Source: Mytilus trossulus
Lineage: Eukaryota; Mollusca; Bivalvia; Mytilida; Mytilidae
DNA: 64,000 nucleotides
Direction of reading: 5' to 3'
Assembly: GCF_036588685.1 (NCBI RefSeq)
Contig: NC_086382.1
Span: forward strand, 70,963,999 to 71,027,998
Both the position numbers and the translations under genes were made by a program. The notes beneath the pieces are model-generated. The model saw only the letters and a program-made list of their open reading frames with translations. It was not told the DNA's origin and made no database searches. Shown in pieces: positions 47,271 to 59,862 of the stretch. Numbering within the stretch: position 1 is the first letter of the stretch; each line of letters opens with the position of its first letter.

Positions 47271-50200
47271 AATGGATCCGAAAACAAAAGTCTAATCTAT
47301 AAGTACGGTCATTTCGCTACGTTATTTTATAGATTTTTGTTCAATTCCGAGATAGCAAGTTAGTGTCTCACTGTTTTTCAAAATGAGTAGTAACACTGGT
47401 GCTTAAAAAAACCTGATACGAAACTGAAATATAAACCGTACATTTGATTCTATCAATCGTGTCTTTACGTCTGTATTTAGTTCGTGCTAAAAAAAAATGA
47501 CGATAAAAAAAATTTCAAGGGATATATCGACATCGGTCTTTATATGTGTATAATGGTTAAAATAAACTGTCAATTAAATTTTTAACATATGCTTATATAG
47601 TTGATGTATTGATTTAAAAAAAAAAGATGTTTTATTTGTAAATGTAATAATTTAACCGGGTTTAACCTTATACATTTTATATAAAAGATAAAATATGGAA
47701 CTTCATTCGTCATACGCCCACGAATGGATAATTATCTAGTTAGTTTATGATCATCCGTTTCGGTTGACTGCTTAAATACTCCGTTTATTAAAATGTAAAT
47801 TACTTTCACCAAGCATCTGTCATCTGTGTAAAATTTTAAAATACGTGTATAAAGTAAATTATAAACTTAAAATATACGTTTCTTGACCAAATATGGATAA
47901 AAACTATTACTCTGCATTAGAAACAAAAAAATGTTTAAGAACACCTTTAAAAGATATTTAATACTTATCACAATCTTTAGAGGCAGAATGCATACATACA
48001 GGACAACTTTATGTCAGAAAGCTTGACTGCAAAGTTTTTATGACAAATTTTCCGGTTACAATAATTAATCTTTTCTCATATAACCAATGAAATGTTAAAG
48101 ATTCTATCGGAAATAAATAAATTGTTTTTAAAGTTTGCATACTTTATTTAATGAAATAGCTATACAGTCAAATTAAAAGACCACAACAAAATATCATCCA
48201 ATATATAGAGATTTAATTCAAAAAGGGGGAGTAACCCCTGATAAAAACAGATAAAGTGTCGCCCGTTTTATACAAAATATTTAAAATTTTAACACAACTG
48301 AACACGATCTTACAGCAACTAAACAGGTTTTTTATCTTTGGTATTATTAGATCTTAGCGTGATCTAACCAAGTCTTATTATGAATGCTAAATGAATCTGT
48401 CATGTTTATCTTGACACAACTAATCTGACTGAAAACGGTTTATCTTAACAGAGTCTGAGTGTCTTAACTGGTCATAACATTTTTCTCTAGCGGTAAATTA
48501 AGTCGATTAAGTCCTGATCAGGCCAAAATGACCGTTTCAGACCAAAATCCGGCTACTAGTGCTAGGTTAACGGATGTTTGCGACAGTAAAATTATGTTAT
48601 CTCGATTATAATGGCACAAACTAAAATAAAATCAATTTCATATTGTAAAAAAAATTCCTAAAAAAGGTAAAAAAAAAATGAAAGGTTCGCAAAACTGTTG
48701 CATCGACTTTAGCATCTAACTTTTGACGACATGTGTATAATCCGGATGTCAAACATCAACGCTAGACGTAGTTATACTTTTTGTACGTTACAGAATGGTT
48801 TCAATTTTAACACAAAAAAGATTTTGATACTAAAAATATTACTTTTACATACCCCAAAAACAGTCGAAATCAAAATGGTTGCTTTCATAGTTACGCACTG
48901 GTAGAAAGTAAAATATAACCCATAAAAATATTTGTCAACATCCAATGAAAATTATCGTTACAAACGAATTGCATTAGAATTGATATTTGTACGTTATTAG
49001 GTTAATGTTTTTAAAAAAACATAAGATTGTCATTATAAAATAGATTTCTTTCGCATAGATATTTGAAAAAAATAACAAGGTTTTTGTCATTCATGGTACT
49101 TGTCGACATTGAGTGGCTCACCATCCACGAGAAAATCTAACCATTAAATCTAGGACCTTGTTTGAAACAAAAAACGATTACTAATATTGGGTCGGTACGG
49201 CATTATTTTAGACATTCTTCACTTTAACTGTCATCCCAATTGATACAACATTTATTTATCTCAGAATCACATGTTTCAAGACAACAAAAATCGATAGAGC
49301 TCTTCAAACACTTCAGTCAATTTGTGAGATAGTAACAAGTATTTTGTCAAAAAGTCTTAATTTTCTTCACACGTCGGCTAAAATTAGTGTATTATAGGTT
49401 AATATTTTAATATGTCCTTGGCAAATTAGCTAGACCGCTTAGAAGTAAGTACCACTGTCCTAATAGAGATATAATATTAACTGTCAAGAGAACATTATTA
49501 GTTCGGTCTCAGAAAACGAACACGAAGATGTGTACACTCCAAAATCTAGGAAACATATTCTATTTTGATTTTACCAACAAGTATGAATCAGTTTCCAATA
49601 TTTTATGCAAACGTAATTTTATTTTAGAACTTGATTTGAAGATTCCATCTGGTAATATTTCTTATTTTTAGAAAACGCTTATATATGATTAAACAATCTG
49701 TTATGTATTTTACAAAATCATTTGTACTTTAAAAAATGTTCATATGTTCTTTAAAGTATGTTTATCACAGTTAGTGCTTTTTTCTAAATCAAGGTATAGT
49801 CTTACATTTTTGGTCAACGAAACGGACATCTTCTAATGTTAACATTTTACTTTTTTTACGGCAAAACGCTTCAGAAGGGTTAACTGTAATAGTTGATGAC
49901 ATGTATGTTGTTTTTTGTTGTTGTTTTTTTTGTTTTTTATATCAAAGGGTTTCGTAGTAGTTTATGCATTCGGAATTTATAACTTCTTTTGGTCGAATCA
50001 TCGACCAACTGTTCTTTTGGGGGTGTTAAATATTAATATAAGTTTACTTACCTTATTTTAATTTCGTTACGAATATCAACTATACACTTAAAATCAAGAA
50101 TTTATTGATTTGAACTATGCCATTTCATTTTTTGTATTTTTACCGCACTTTATATACCCTAAGTATCCTTTAAAATGACAAGATTTAAAATCGATTTTGT

Positions 50201-50899
50201 CAAGTTTAACAAAGGACCAACGGATAGTTGAAATTTTTTTATAAACAAAGAATTTCGTCAATATGTAATACTAAACCTTCGTGTAGTATTATACAGTCAT
50301 AGTAAATTCAGTGCATTGTTAAACGTTACCTCTTTGTTAACTTTAAATTGTTTTCTTCGTATTTTACGTATTTTTAGCATCGTCAAATTGTTATTTACCA
50401 ATTGCATGGGTGGATCCAGGATTTTGTTAACAGGATAGAATTCCCGAAAAAATAAAGAAATACCACAGTGGAGGCGAAAAATAATTGGTGAGTTTATGCT
50501 AGAAAGTTCAAATAAATGAGAGAAAAAAAACAGGAAAATAAAACAATATGAGGATTTAAGTGCCATGCAATATCCGGGATCCGATTATGACATTTTGAAT
50601 AAGCGTAAACTAATAAGGCGGGTCAAGATGACATTGTCAATGCACTACGGCTTGCTCTTTATAAGAGTTCATGCGATTCCCTTATATCTTTTTCCGTGTA
50701 CCCTTGATTCGTAGTTTATTTGAAAATGTATGAGACGTGAACAACGAAAAAATACTGTCAACATTTTGTTATAATCATGATTAATAAAACAAACAAACAA
50801 ATATATAAAAATGAGGTACCAAACGGCACACAGACCATCAATATTAGCTATAATTAAGCCAACTTGAAGAATACACAAATTCCGACATTCTCCAAAAGT

Positions 50900-51115
50900 A
50901 TGACTTGTGTCTAAATTTTTCTTGACCTATTCTCATTTTTTTAAATTTGTATGAAATTTACTCGACATATCCTCGACATTCTGAATAATATGATCTTAAA
51001 ATTTCTTGACAAATTCTTGACATCTGAATACTGTCTTGAAATTTCTTGACATGACTTGTTCTCGACATTCTATTTTTTTCTCTGTATGGCTTGACATATT
51101 CTGAACATTTTAAAT
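50900..51115. repeat. Degenerate TTGACA/TCGACAT short repeats
   Basis: Words such as 'cttgacatattct', 'ctcgacattct' and 'tcttgacaaattcttgacat' recur irregularly. It resembles a decayed short-period satellite. Confidence 0.5.
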
Positions 51116-51119
51116 TGTG

Positions 51120-51260
51120 TCTTATATTTACTTTGATAACTATTTACACCTATTACAAACTTAAACTGAGGGAAACGCAATAAATGTAAGAGGAAAACTA
51201 CGACACAACAGAAACACAACATTAAAATGTAACACACACATAAACAAACATATATAGTAC
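51120..51260 (+). repeat. Repeat family G
   Basis: 'acaaacttaaactgagggaa' and 'aactacgacacaacagaaac'. Confidence 0.5.
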
Positions 51261-51370
51261 CCAATGCATTACAGATATAGCAGTACCACATACATTACAT
51301 ATATAGTAGATCATTCGGTGGTCAACGATCAATATAAACACATTGCTTAATACAGGTTTGGGTGGGAGCC

Positions 51371-51537
51371 TGTGGGGACGATATCTTATAATATGACTCT
51401 GATAAAATACACAACAGCTTTGTAGTTTGACGTTTACTAGTTACTAAGAGAAGATAAGGAGACGTTGCCGTGTGACGTCGACCTTAGATACAATATATGA
51501 CTTCCGATACGTTGCTGGTCCCGCGGTTTTCTCGACA
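51371..51537 (-). repeat. 3' LTR
   Basis: 167 bp, 'tgtggggacgatatcttata' to 'ttttctcgaca' on the plus strand. It carries a 2-bp insertion relative to the other LTR. Confidence 0.9.
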
Positions 51538-51782
51538 TTCTCAGGGCCTCAAAAAAATTACTTTACGTAGAAAAGAAAATTGAAATACAATATATGAATT
51601 ACATTGAATTAAGATTAAAGTCTCTCAAATGAAAATAAAAATGATTCACAGTTCTTTCACAGTTGAATTAACGTGGTTCACAAAACAAAATCGCATACCT
51701 TTAACAGTCCATCATAATTGCGTAACACATTTCTAAACAAATATGTTCGATCATTCTACACTCCGAAAGTCCATAAAAATAT

Positions 51783-53036
51783 TTAATGTTGTATTGAATC
51801 GTTGTCGTGTTTCCATGGTAACTTTGCATAATCTTTGTCGTCGCGAAACTCTATATAGCTCTCTTTTCTGTGTACTCCTGGAGATTCTATTCCTGTAGCT
51901 TCAATCTTCCTAAACGCTTCTAAGTCGTGTTCCTCTGTTTTATGTGAAATAAGAACATTGAAAATGCTTGACGCTGTTGATAAGTGTGGTTTTTCTAACG
52001 GTCCAGAAAGTAAGTACCCTAATTTCGATTTGACTGCGGTGGGTCCGTTTCCGCGTACAACTTTATCTTTAACTATTACCCAATAAAAATCGGCTCCAAT
52101 TAATAGTGAAATTTCGAATGTATCCTGTTGCATAACTGGATGTGCGAGCTTTAGTCCTTTCAAATAGTTATTGTTCCTGTCAATGTAACGAATGTGGTTC
52201 TGTAACGGCATAGCTATAATAGGAACGATTAATGCATGTATAGGTATTTTATGTCCAGTTTCAGTTTCAACATAAACTGTGGCTTTATCGAGTCGCCTAG
52301 CAATAGTGTTGGTTTCGCCAAATGATGAGAGTTGAATCTTTTCGACTCCTTCTCTTTGCAGGTTTAATTTTCGCGCAAGACTCTCCGTTACAAAAGACCT
52401 TTGAGCGCCTTCATCAAACAAAATATTCGTATCTGTGCAATGATGATTTGACGAAACGGGGGCCACGGCAGTTTTCAACAATACATTTGAGTGAAATTGT
52501 GCTGACGAGTGTAATATTGTTGAGTCTTCTTGTATCTCGGTATCCTTCACGAAATTTACTACAGTCGGTGTAGATGTCGTACTTTCGTTCGTACAACTTT
52601 GAGCGAGATCTTTCGTGTCAGTGAAACGGTGTTCACTTCTCTGGTCGGGGTTCGCGGTGTGTTCAACTTCATTACATAAACTAGTGTGGTGGCGTTTACC
52701 ACAGTTACTACATGAGCTTTTCGAGTTGCATTCTTTTATGTGATGTGTACCGAGGCAGTTGAAGCATAAATAGTTACGTTTAACAATAGCGAGGCGTTCA
52801 TCTAAATCGCGTACTTTCTGGCAGTTGGCAGGCGAATGAATATCTTTGCAGAAAATGCACGGCTTTTCTGTTAAATGCTGATTAACATTTCTAGTACTTG
52901 CGTTGTGTTTTCTTCGTGAGTTAGCACCGGCGAAAAGGGTAGTATACGACATATCACTTTCTGTCTGTGTAACTTGTCCGGCTTCCATGATTTGTATCTC
53001 TTTATGTATACTTTTCGAAGATCTCGTAATAACCAA
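51783..53036 (-). CDS. BEL/Pao gag C-terminal part with zinc knuckles and aspartic protease-like domain
   Basis: Open for 417 codons, though the true reading probably enters by frameshift from upstream and not at this ATG. CIFCKDIHSPANC and CFNCLGTHHIKEC, then CSNCGKRHHTSLC, are Cys/His knuckles typical of BEL gag. About residue 210, LFDEGAQRSFV is the retropepsin-like active-site region, followed by the protein family seen in BEL pol. The frame ends soon after YAKLPWKHDNDS, the place where the linker to RT begins in complete elements. The bases that follow (51782-51538) do not encode RT. Confidence 0.85.
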   Translation of the reverse strand: MVITRSSKSIHKEIQIMEAGQVTQTESDMSYTTLFAGANSRRKHNASTRNVNQHLTEKPCIFCKDIHSPANCQKVRDLDERLAIVKRNYLCFNCLGTHHIKECNSKSSCSNCGKRHHTSLCNEVEHTANPDQRSEHRFTDTKDLAQSCTNESTTSTPTVVNFVKDTEIQEDSTILHSSAQFHSNVLLKTAVAPVSSNHHCTDTNILFDEGAQRSFVTESLARKLNLQREGVEKIQLSSFGETNTIARRLDKATVYVETETGHKIPIHALIVPIIAMPLQNHIRYIDRNNNYLKGLKLAHPVMQQDTFEISLLIGADFYWVIVKDKVVRGNGPTAVKSKLGYLLSGPLEKPHLSTASSIFNVLISHKTEEHDLEAFRKIEATGIESPGVHRKESYIEFRDDKDYAKLPWKHDNDSIQH

Positions 53037-54016
53037 TTTGTCGTACCATGCTCCCGAGCGAGATGCTTTCTGATTTCACCAGGCAGTTTGTTGATTATAA
53101 TCGGGACTAATTAATTACCGTATGAGTCCTGTGTCTGTCCAAGCGATTCAAGTCCTCTAACTAAACTCTCCATTTTGTCATAAAACATTCTCAGGCTTAT
53201 GAGGTCATCTTGGGGTGGCGTAATAGCAAGCAGTGCTTGTAGGTGTGCTTGTGTTATTTTATGAGTCTGTCCAAATCTCTCTATCAGAACATTTACGGCT
53301 TCGGCATAGTTAGCGTTAGTTAGAGAAAATCCGGCAATTGTCTGAGCGGCTTCGTTTTCTAATTGGGCCTTCAAATAATTAAACTTTTGAACATCTGTCA
53401 ATGTTGGGTTGTAATGAACTGCTGATTCGTACGAATCCCAAAAGCTTTGCCATTCTAATATATTGCCATTAAATGTAGGTAAAATTAATTTTGGCAAACG
53501 GTGATTGCTGGATATAGCGGACGGGATAGCATAGCTTGGCGTGAGAATTGATGTGGCAATTTGGCCTGTCTCTGTTAAAATTCGAGCGGCATCATTTGAC
53601 TGTGGCAATGACGGGGTGGTATAACTTGTCTGTACGATTTCGGGTGAACTAGTAGGTATGAACGGTGGATTGTCTACATTTAAAACTTGATAAGTCGAAT
53701 GTGATGGTTGATTGGAAATAGGTTGTGATGTTTTATCTATGAATATCTTAAAATGTCTCAGTTTAGTAACAAAATTTGTGGTATACTCATCTGTGTCTAC
53801 GATTTCCGTCTCTATATCCTCTATTTCCGATGAGTTCTCAATTTGTTCATTCAGTGTGACGAGTAACTTCTTCTACTCTTGTAGATTTTCATATGTGGCT
53901 ATCAGCTCCTCTCTGTCGAATTCAGAACTTTCTTTTGCGTCGGCAAATTTTCGTAAAAGTCTGGTAACGGCACTACGATTGCCCGTTCTTCTTGATTTCA
54001 GCTTTGGTAGCTCCAT
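53037..54016 (-). pseudogene. BEL/Pao gag N-terminal part, disrupted
   Basis: Starts with MELPKLKSRRTGNRSAV at 54016. It has an in-frame amber stop after ENLQE (about 53,878), continues open through 53,608-53,114 with LPKLILPTFNGNILEWQSFW and IERFGQTHKITQAHLQALL, then meets a second stop after QDSYGN and a frame change before the downstream ORF. The domain is a retroviral-type gag family common in BEL elements. Two stops and one frameshift show that this copy no longer makes full gag. Confidence 0.82.
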
Positions 54017-54034
54017 TAGTCACGGCACCATAAA

Positions 54035-54199
54035 TGTGGGGACGATATCTTATAATATGACTCTGATAAAATACACAACAGCTTTGTAGTTTGACGTTTA
54101 CTAGTTACTAAGAGAAGATAAGGAGACGTCGCCGTGTGACGTCGACCTTAGATACAATATGACTTCCGATACGTTGCCGGTCCTGCGGTCTTCTCGACA
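54035..54199 (-). repeat. 5' LTR
   Basis: 165 bp, 'tgtggggacgatatcttata' to 'cttctcgaca' on the plus strand. The element's transcription would start here and run towards lower coordinates. Confidence 0.9.
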
Positions 54200-54329
54200 G
54201 AGCCTTAGTATCATTCATTTGAATATTGTATAATTGAATAAAAATGTACCCGACCTGTTAGAATGCAGCTCTTTTATTACAACAATTTAATTATGAATTG
54301 TACTTTGTTTCTAAAGTTTCATATCTCTA

Positions 54330-54510
54330 TAACCCATGCTATAATCTAAAATCCTTCATTATTGTAAAAACCTTGTCTGATTGTCGAGTAAGTCAGTAGA
54401 GCAATCATAGCGTTCTAGTACATAACTTAATACATCCAATATTTGTATTTGAATGCAAATTTTATTTAGCGAGGCCAAAATACCTATTTACTCTCCAATA
54501 TATTACATCG
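54330..54510. repeat. Patch shared with 7640-7770
   Basis: 'gcaaattttatttagcgagg' and surrounding words occur in both places. It may be a remnant of copy 1 intron DNA or a dispersed repeat. Confidence 0.45.
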
Positions 54511-54529
54511 AACTAGAGATAAAGAATGC

Positions 54530-54790
54530 TACCGATACAGTTAAGTCTGCCTCACATCTTTTGACTTACATCTAGAAATTGACAATGAGGGTCGGTTGAA
54601 AACAAATCTTTAAGAAAACAAAAGAGATGATTTCAACTTCCAAATTGTGAACTTTCCATTTCTATGTAGCAACACTCCAGCAACGCCTGCAAATAGAGTA
54701 TATATCTCCCAATTGATACGATATTGCCGTGCTTGTATTTTTGGTAAATATCGTTTTCCAATGTTTCACAAACTTACTCAGATGTCACCT
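54530..54790 (+). pseudogene. Reverse transcriptase relic
   Basis: Pieces in several frames read like the family's conserved blocks, e.g. YISPN(x)YDIAVLVF and a decayed LDLHLEID. It is broken by stops and lies at the left border of duplicon copy 2. Confidence 0.5.
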
Positions 54791-54914
54791 GCAAAATTAT
54801 AGATGCATGACGAAATAAGTACAGTATATAGATGCTAGTAAAATAAATGTTTTCTCTCAATTTCCATTTCTTTTGTAACTGATTACCTCTTCCCTATTGT
54901 TCTTAAAATTTCAG

Positions 54915-55425
54915 ATGTGCAGACTTGAGATAAGATTGTTTTATCACAAAATCAACACGAAAAACACCATTAACAGCAGGACGTTTAAGGTTAGGGTTAG
55001 GGTTAGGGTTAGGGTTAAGATTGGGGTTAAGGTTGGGGTTAGGGTTAGGGTTAGGGTTAGGGTTAAGGTTGGGGTTAGGGTTAGGGTTAGGGTTAGGGTT
55101 AGGGTTAAGGTTAAGGTTAGGGTTAGGGTTAGGGTTAGGGTTAGGGTTAAGGTTAGGGTTAGGATTAGGGTTAAGGTTGGGGTTAGGGTTAAGGTAAGGG
55201 TTAAGGTTAGGGTTAGGGTTAAGGTTAGGGTTAGGGTTAGGGTTAAGGTTAGGGTTAAGGTTAGGGTTAGGGTAACGGTTAGGATGAGGAGTTGAGATGA
55301 AACTGTATGGACTTTTCTTCATTTCACTTGTACATCAATTGACTTGCATATTTTATTTGTATTTTAAGCCTTTTCCATATAATTATGCTGTTATGTGTTT
55401 TCGCTTCATACGAAAATAAAAGATA
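54915..55425 (+). pseudogene. Second terminal exon of the small membrane-protein gene, split by telomere-type repeats
   Basis: Acceptor atttcag, then DVQT and stop (54915-54928), as in copy 1. The UTR is interrupted at about 54,984 by the TTAGGG array and continues after it to AATAAA at 55,415. No TM exon or ectodomain exon was found upstream. That region is occupied by RT relic and LTR element, so the copy is probably a remnant unless its other exons have moved. Confidence 0.5.
54984..55285 (+). repeat. Interstitial telomere-type (TTAGGG)n array
   Basis: About 300 bp of TTAGGG units with interspersed TTAAGG, TTGGGG and TTAGGA variants. Because it translates without stops in several frames it makes long but meaningless ORFs on both strands (VRVRV..., PNPNL...). 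Copy 1 has no array at this position. Confidence 0.97.
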
Positions 55426-58400
55426 TTTTGCTGTCTTGTCAGCTTTTACTAATGAATAGTACTGTCTTAATACAGTTTTATATGATAAGTTTATTTACAT
55501 CAACTGGGTCGATGCCACTGGTGTTTTCTTTTAATCCCCGATAGAATCATCAGTCCAGTATTCGGCCCTTCTTAGTTGACACGAATTATCATTGATAGAG
55601 TCATACTTATGAATTAACTTTTTACAAAACTTTGAATTCTTGAAATATATTATATGTTGGAAACCTAGCAAGTAATTATGTTCAAACCTAAGATATGAAA
55701 TGTTGCCTCACGTCGAAGGCATCACTGCGATGAAGAACAATGCGTCTATGCTTTTGCATTTTACATGTGCGCATAGACGTATGGTCTAATGAGTTAATAA
55801 ACAGGATTCACTCTTTAACAATTGTTATCTAAAACTTAAAGTACCATATTATAAATTGCGTGTGATTGACGCAATTTTCTGGCATATTTGAAGACCAGTG
55901 GTGTATAAGAGCATAAACAGTTGAAGAGCTTTATGACAAAAAGGACATGCAAATAGCTTTTATTAGTCATTATCTTTTTATTCAAATCCATCATAAAATT
56001 GAATAAATGACAATTTCCATTCCATAGTTTTCACAATGAACGATCGTACATCATTTTTTTATTAACTCGCTTTGAACATTATCAAACAGACCTTAAAACT
56101 GTATCCGCATTTAGACGTTTTATCATCTCTCATGTGATAAAGTCATCATTACAAGTCTATATAACTTCTGTGATATCACCTTTCAATATTACAGTGGTAA
56201 ACAATAATAATAAAAGAAGCTATCTGACTTATATATACTTAAGAGATTATTTTAATAGTGTGTTTACGACTATCAGAAAAACAACTGAACATGTTCTAAG
56301 TAATCACAGCAACGTATTAAAGGTGAAATATTTTACTTGTATTAACGATATGTTGAACAAAATTTTAAAAGCCTTTCATATCAATTGTTTGAAAACCAAA
56401 GTTTAAATATAAATTTTGAAAATTCCATGACAGGATACAATAAATTAAGCTAAACCTATCTTTAAGTTAACATTGATAGATTTATTAAAACTATTCCATA
56501 TATGAATGCCAACACTAATTACTAAATTGCATGATCTAAGGTTCTTTAAATCTCCTCTGTTTCCGGTACAGTATTGTTAAACCAACAAAGAATAGAAAAA
56601 TTTCTGTTTTTTAATATTCTAGTTTTTGATATAAAGATTTGCATATAAGATACTTAAAAATTTGAAAGCTTAAATTGATTTATGCACGACAGTAGTGAGC
56701 TGTTAACATGATCATTGACAAAATTACAACAAGTTGTGATATATTGAAATAATTTATTTGTTATTCATGTTATTATTTACTCAACGTTTTATTGATGTGC
56801 TAACATAATACTGTATGCGTTCTCTCGCCATTTTAACGCCAATTTTCTAATCGAAATTAAAATATTTCGTTTGTTGTATGATATAATGTACTGTCTTGGT
56901 TGATCATTATACGAAATGTACCATATGTTACTTAAATTGACCGATATTTAAAGCGAGTGGATTAAGATTCATAACACCTCGTTCAACGCTGGCTAATGTG
57001 CATTTGTCGTCCTATTGCAGTAACTTCGTCAGCAGTGAATTGTATTACATCATAATATTTTATTTAAATATCCTGGATGTGGTTATGGCAAAGATCTTAA
57101 ATATATTAACGATTTTAAAAAATTGGGAAATTTAATTAATGAAATATTGCATATTTAACCTAATAACCTAATAATTATTGCAGACAGAATGTTTAATTCG
57201 ATATTTTATGGTTTTTGTTCTGCCGTTTTGTTTCTATAATATTGAGGGCAATAGTGTCTAACATTTAGAAATTAGGGTAAGTAAGACTAAAAAATGCCCT
57301 ATATTTTAAACATAGTTAATGTTAGTAATGCTATACTAATTATATGGTCATTTTTTATAAATTACCTGTTTGCAAAAGTATAGGTTATTCGAAATACTAA
57401 GGATTTTTTTTTTATCCCAGGCACACTGGTAAATTATTTTAGTGGTATTTGGGTCAATGTTTGGATTTTTTAAATCCTTTTCAACTTTATACTTGTTTGA
57501 ATGTCTAACTATTTTGATCTGAGCGTCACTGGTGAGTCTTATGTAGACGATACTATGTCTGGCGTATAAAATGATAAGCCTGGTACCTATGATAACTATT
57601 TACACAACCGTTTTGTCTAATTAATTTCATTTGGAAGAAAAGAAGGATAAGGTAAACGTGTGTTATATCACAAAGTATCTAAATTAAGTAATTTTAAGTA
57701 ACTTGTATCAGTTATTATTTGACATTTATGTATATCATCGTACAAATATACCTCCATAGACAAACTAATTGAAAAAAAAAATTATTACTGGCGACTACTA
57801 TATTTTGGTCACCCAACTACTACGTAAGTTGAATAAAAAAAAAGTATTCAACCATATGGCGACAGCAAATTGATACCAATTAAATAATCGAATTAATATT
57901 GTCTCAACTCGACCAAAACACATTGAATAGAGCCCTTATGAAACAAGCAGAAGTCATGCTTTTTACAACGTAATAAAGCGATCGCATAGACATTTTGACA
58001 ACCCATTTTATCAAATATAAAATTTAAAAAAATAGCAATTTTGAGCTTTGTTGTGTTGATATAAAAGTTGTATATACTATATCTCCTTCGTTTTTATTTT
58101 AAAGTCGACCGTATTAATAAATAAGTTTAGGAAAATTGTCACATGGAAAAAGTAATATTGTCTTTAATATTGATTTGATAGATTATATATAAGGTACTAT
58201 CACATTTACATTTAGGTTAAACAAAATGTATCATTACAAATATGTTTACCCTCAGTTCGAATTAATGCATATACAATTGCTTTTCAATACGATTTTATTG
58301 CATGACAAACAAAAGAATTAATATAAAAATAATTAAAAGACATTCCATCTTTAAAGTGTAAAACATCTGTTAAATATACAAACAATAAGTACTGCTTATT

Positions 58401-59860
58401 TTGCATATAAATATATCATATATGAATCAAGATATAACTTGTTACACAGATGTCTGAAATTAAAATATACCGAGATATTTTGCAAATAGTATTTAAAATT
58501 TCTTACGAATAAATTCATATTTGACAACTATGAACTATTTTTTACTGTGCATGATTACCAATTATTCTTATTCTGTAAAAACATAGTCTTTGTGTGAGAG
58601 TTTAACTTAGGTAACATACGACAGTCAGTGATTTCATGAAATTTCAGAGAATTACAGTTTTAGATTGATTGCATTATACATGCATTAGTTTGACAGCTTG
58701 TATGGTGTACGCTACTATTATTTTTCTCTAATTAAAAAATGTCGTCTTGATGTCTAAAAATAGAACAAAATAAATATAAAGACGTAATTTGATACTTTTT
58801 TCCATCTATCAGTCGTTTTATCTGTCAATCTTTTAAATTTGAATTATAATGAAATATTGCAATTAACTGGTATGAATCTTATATACTGTGTAAAAGTAAT
58901 GTTTGATATAACAATATACTAAGTTTGAAATGTACATTTCGATATTTCATCTTATTCGGACAAGATGACCCTACACGACATAAGCTATTTCATGTTTCTT
59001 TTTTTTTTTTAATGATATTCCGCAAAAAGTTCCAGAAACAAACTTCCATTCAATAAAAAGTTTAATGAAGCAATAAGGTCAAACTCACCGGCGATCACCA
59101 TCTGCTTTATATATAAAGGGTGTTTGTTTTGTTCACTCTAGTTCTATACTTGTTTGGCTTAAGAACTATTTTGATCTGAGCGTCACTGATGAGTCTTATG
59201 TAGACGAACGTCCTGGTACTATCTACGCCATGTTATGTAAATTTGTTTTATTTGTCGTTTTTCATTATACCATGTACGTATCGGCCTGTTATCAAGCTTT
59301 GAGTTGTAATTCGTCCCGAATTTTCACCCAAATACTTTATGACATTCTCCGGAGTTACTAGGTGTATTTTGTAGTTTACAGTTCTCACAAGTTAAGGTTA
59401 TAAAATAATTTCGTATACCTTATTTCTTTCACACTTAAATATTGTAAATTTAAATAAAAGTTCGCATCCTCAGATGGGCCCTCATTGGTTTGTCGTATTG
59501 ATATTCATCTGAACTCATTTGGTGACCTTGTTAGAAAAATAATAAAAGAATGTACTTATCTATCTAACTTGACAAAAACACACTCATCATTTATTTGTCC
59601 ATTAATGAAATAAATTTTTGTTAATGTTTTAGCATTTTCTACGGCTAATCCATGTCCTGTCATTTATTCTTATGTTTCAATGTTTTAGTGGCTTTAGATA
59701 CATACACTTTATCCAGAGATATTTCATTAAAAAAGGTTTGATGGTCTACGTATACTTAGGAATTATGCATTTAGTTATGTATACGGATATGACATGATGC
59801 TTTTATTAATACCCGATTATATGAATCCTTTTCAACATATATCAAATTCAGTAATCATAA
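55426..59860. other. Spacer in duplicon copy 2
   Basis: Collinear with 11.5-17.9 kb. No exon recognised. Repeat family C occurs at 57515-57610 and 59160-59215. Confidence 0.45.
57515..57610 (+). repeat. Repeat family C
   Basis: 'gatctgagcgtcactggtga' and 'aagcctggtacctatgataa', very like 15765-15850. Confidence 0.6.
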
Positions 59861-59862
59861 CA

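Larger units (their letters stand above)
45022..51370. other. Spacer upstream of the receptor gene
   Basis: No gene recognised. It holds repeat A (45527-45935), repeat B (47125-47270), a TTGACA-type short repeat region (50,900-51,120) and repeat G (51,120-51,260). The stretch 47,300-50,600 is plain AT-rich DNA in which I see nothing. The receptor promoter should lie in the first part of it. Confidence 0.5.
51371..54199 (-). mobile_element. BEL/Pao-type LTR retrotransposon, internally truncated
   Basis: 2,829 bp bounded by two direct repeats of about 165 bp that start TGT and end ACA, with a 5-bp target-site duplication. Transcription runs on the minus strand. Just inside the 5' LTR is TGGTGCCGTGAC, a fair primer-binding site. 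Inside are gag with a capsid-like domain (LPTFNGNILEWQSFWD), two CCHC knuckles and a retropepsin-like region (DEGAQRSFV). The coding stops where reverse transcriptase would begin. No RT, RNase H or integrase is present, so the copy depends on helpers or is a deletion derivative. The LTRs differ at four bases and one 2-bp indel, so it is not brand new. Confidence 0.92.
51366..54204. repeat. 5-bp target-site duplication flanking the LTR element
   Basis: gagcc at 51366-51370 and again at 54200-54204, directly outside the LTR ends. Five bp is usual for LTR retrotransposon integration. Confidence 0.9.

Noticed and set aside
53712-54089. 125-codon plus-strand ORF
   Set aside because: Antisense to the gag region of the LTR element and running into its LTR.
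54897-55322. Long ORFs with VRVRVKV or NPNPNLN repeats
   Set aside because: They are translations of the TTAGGG array on either strand. There is no start context or splice support.
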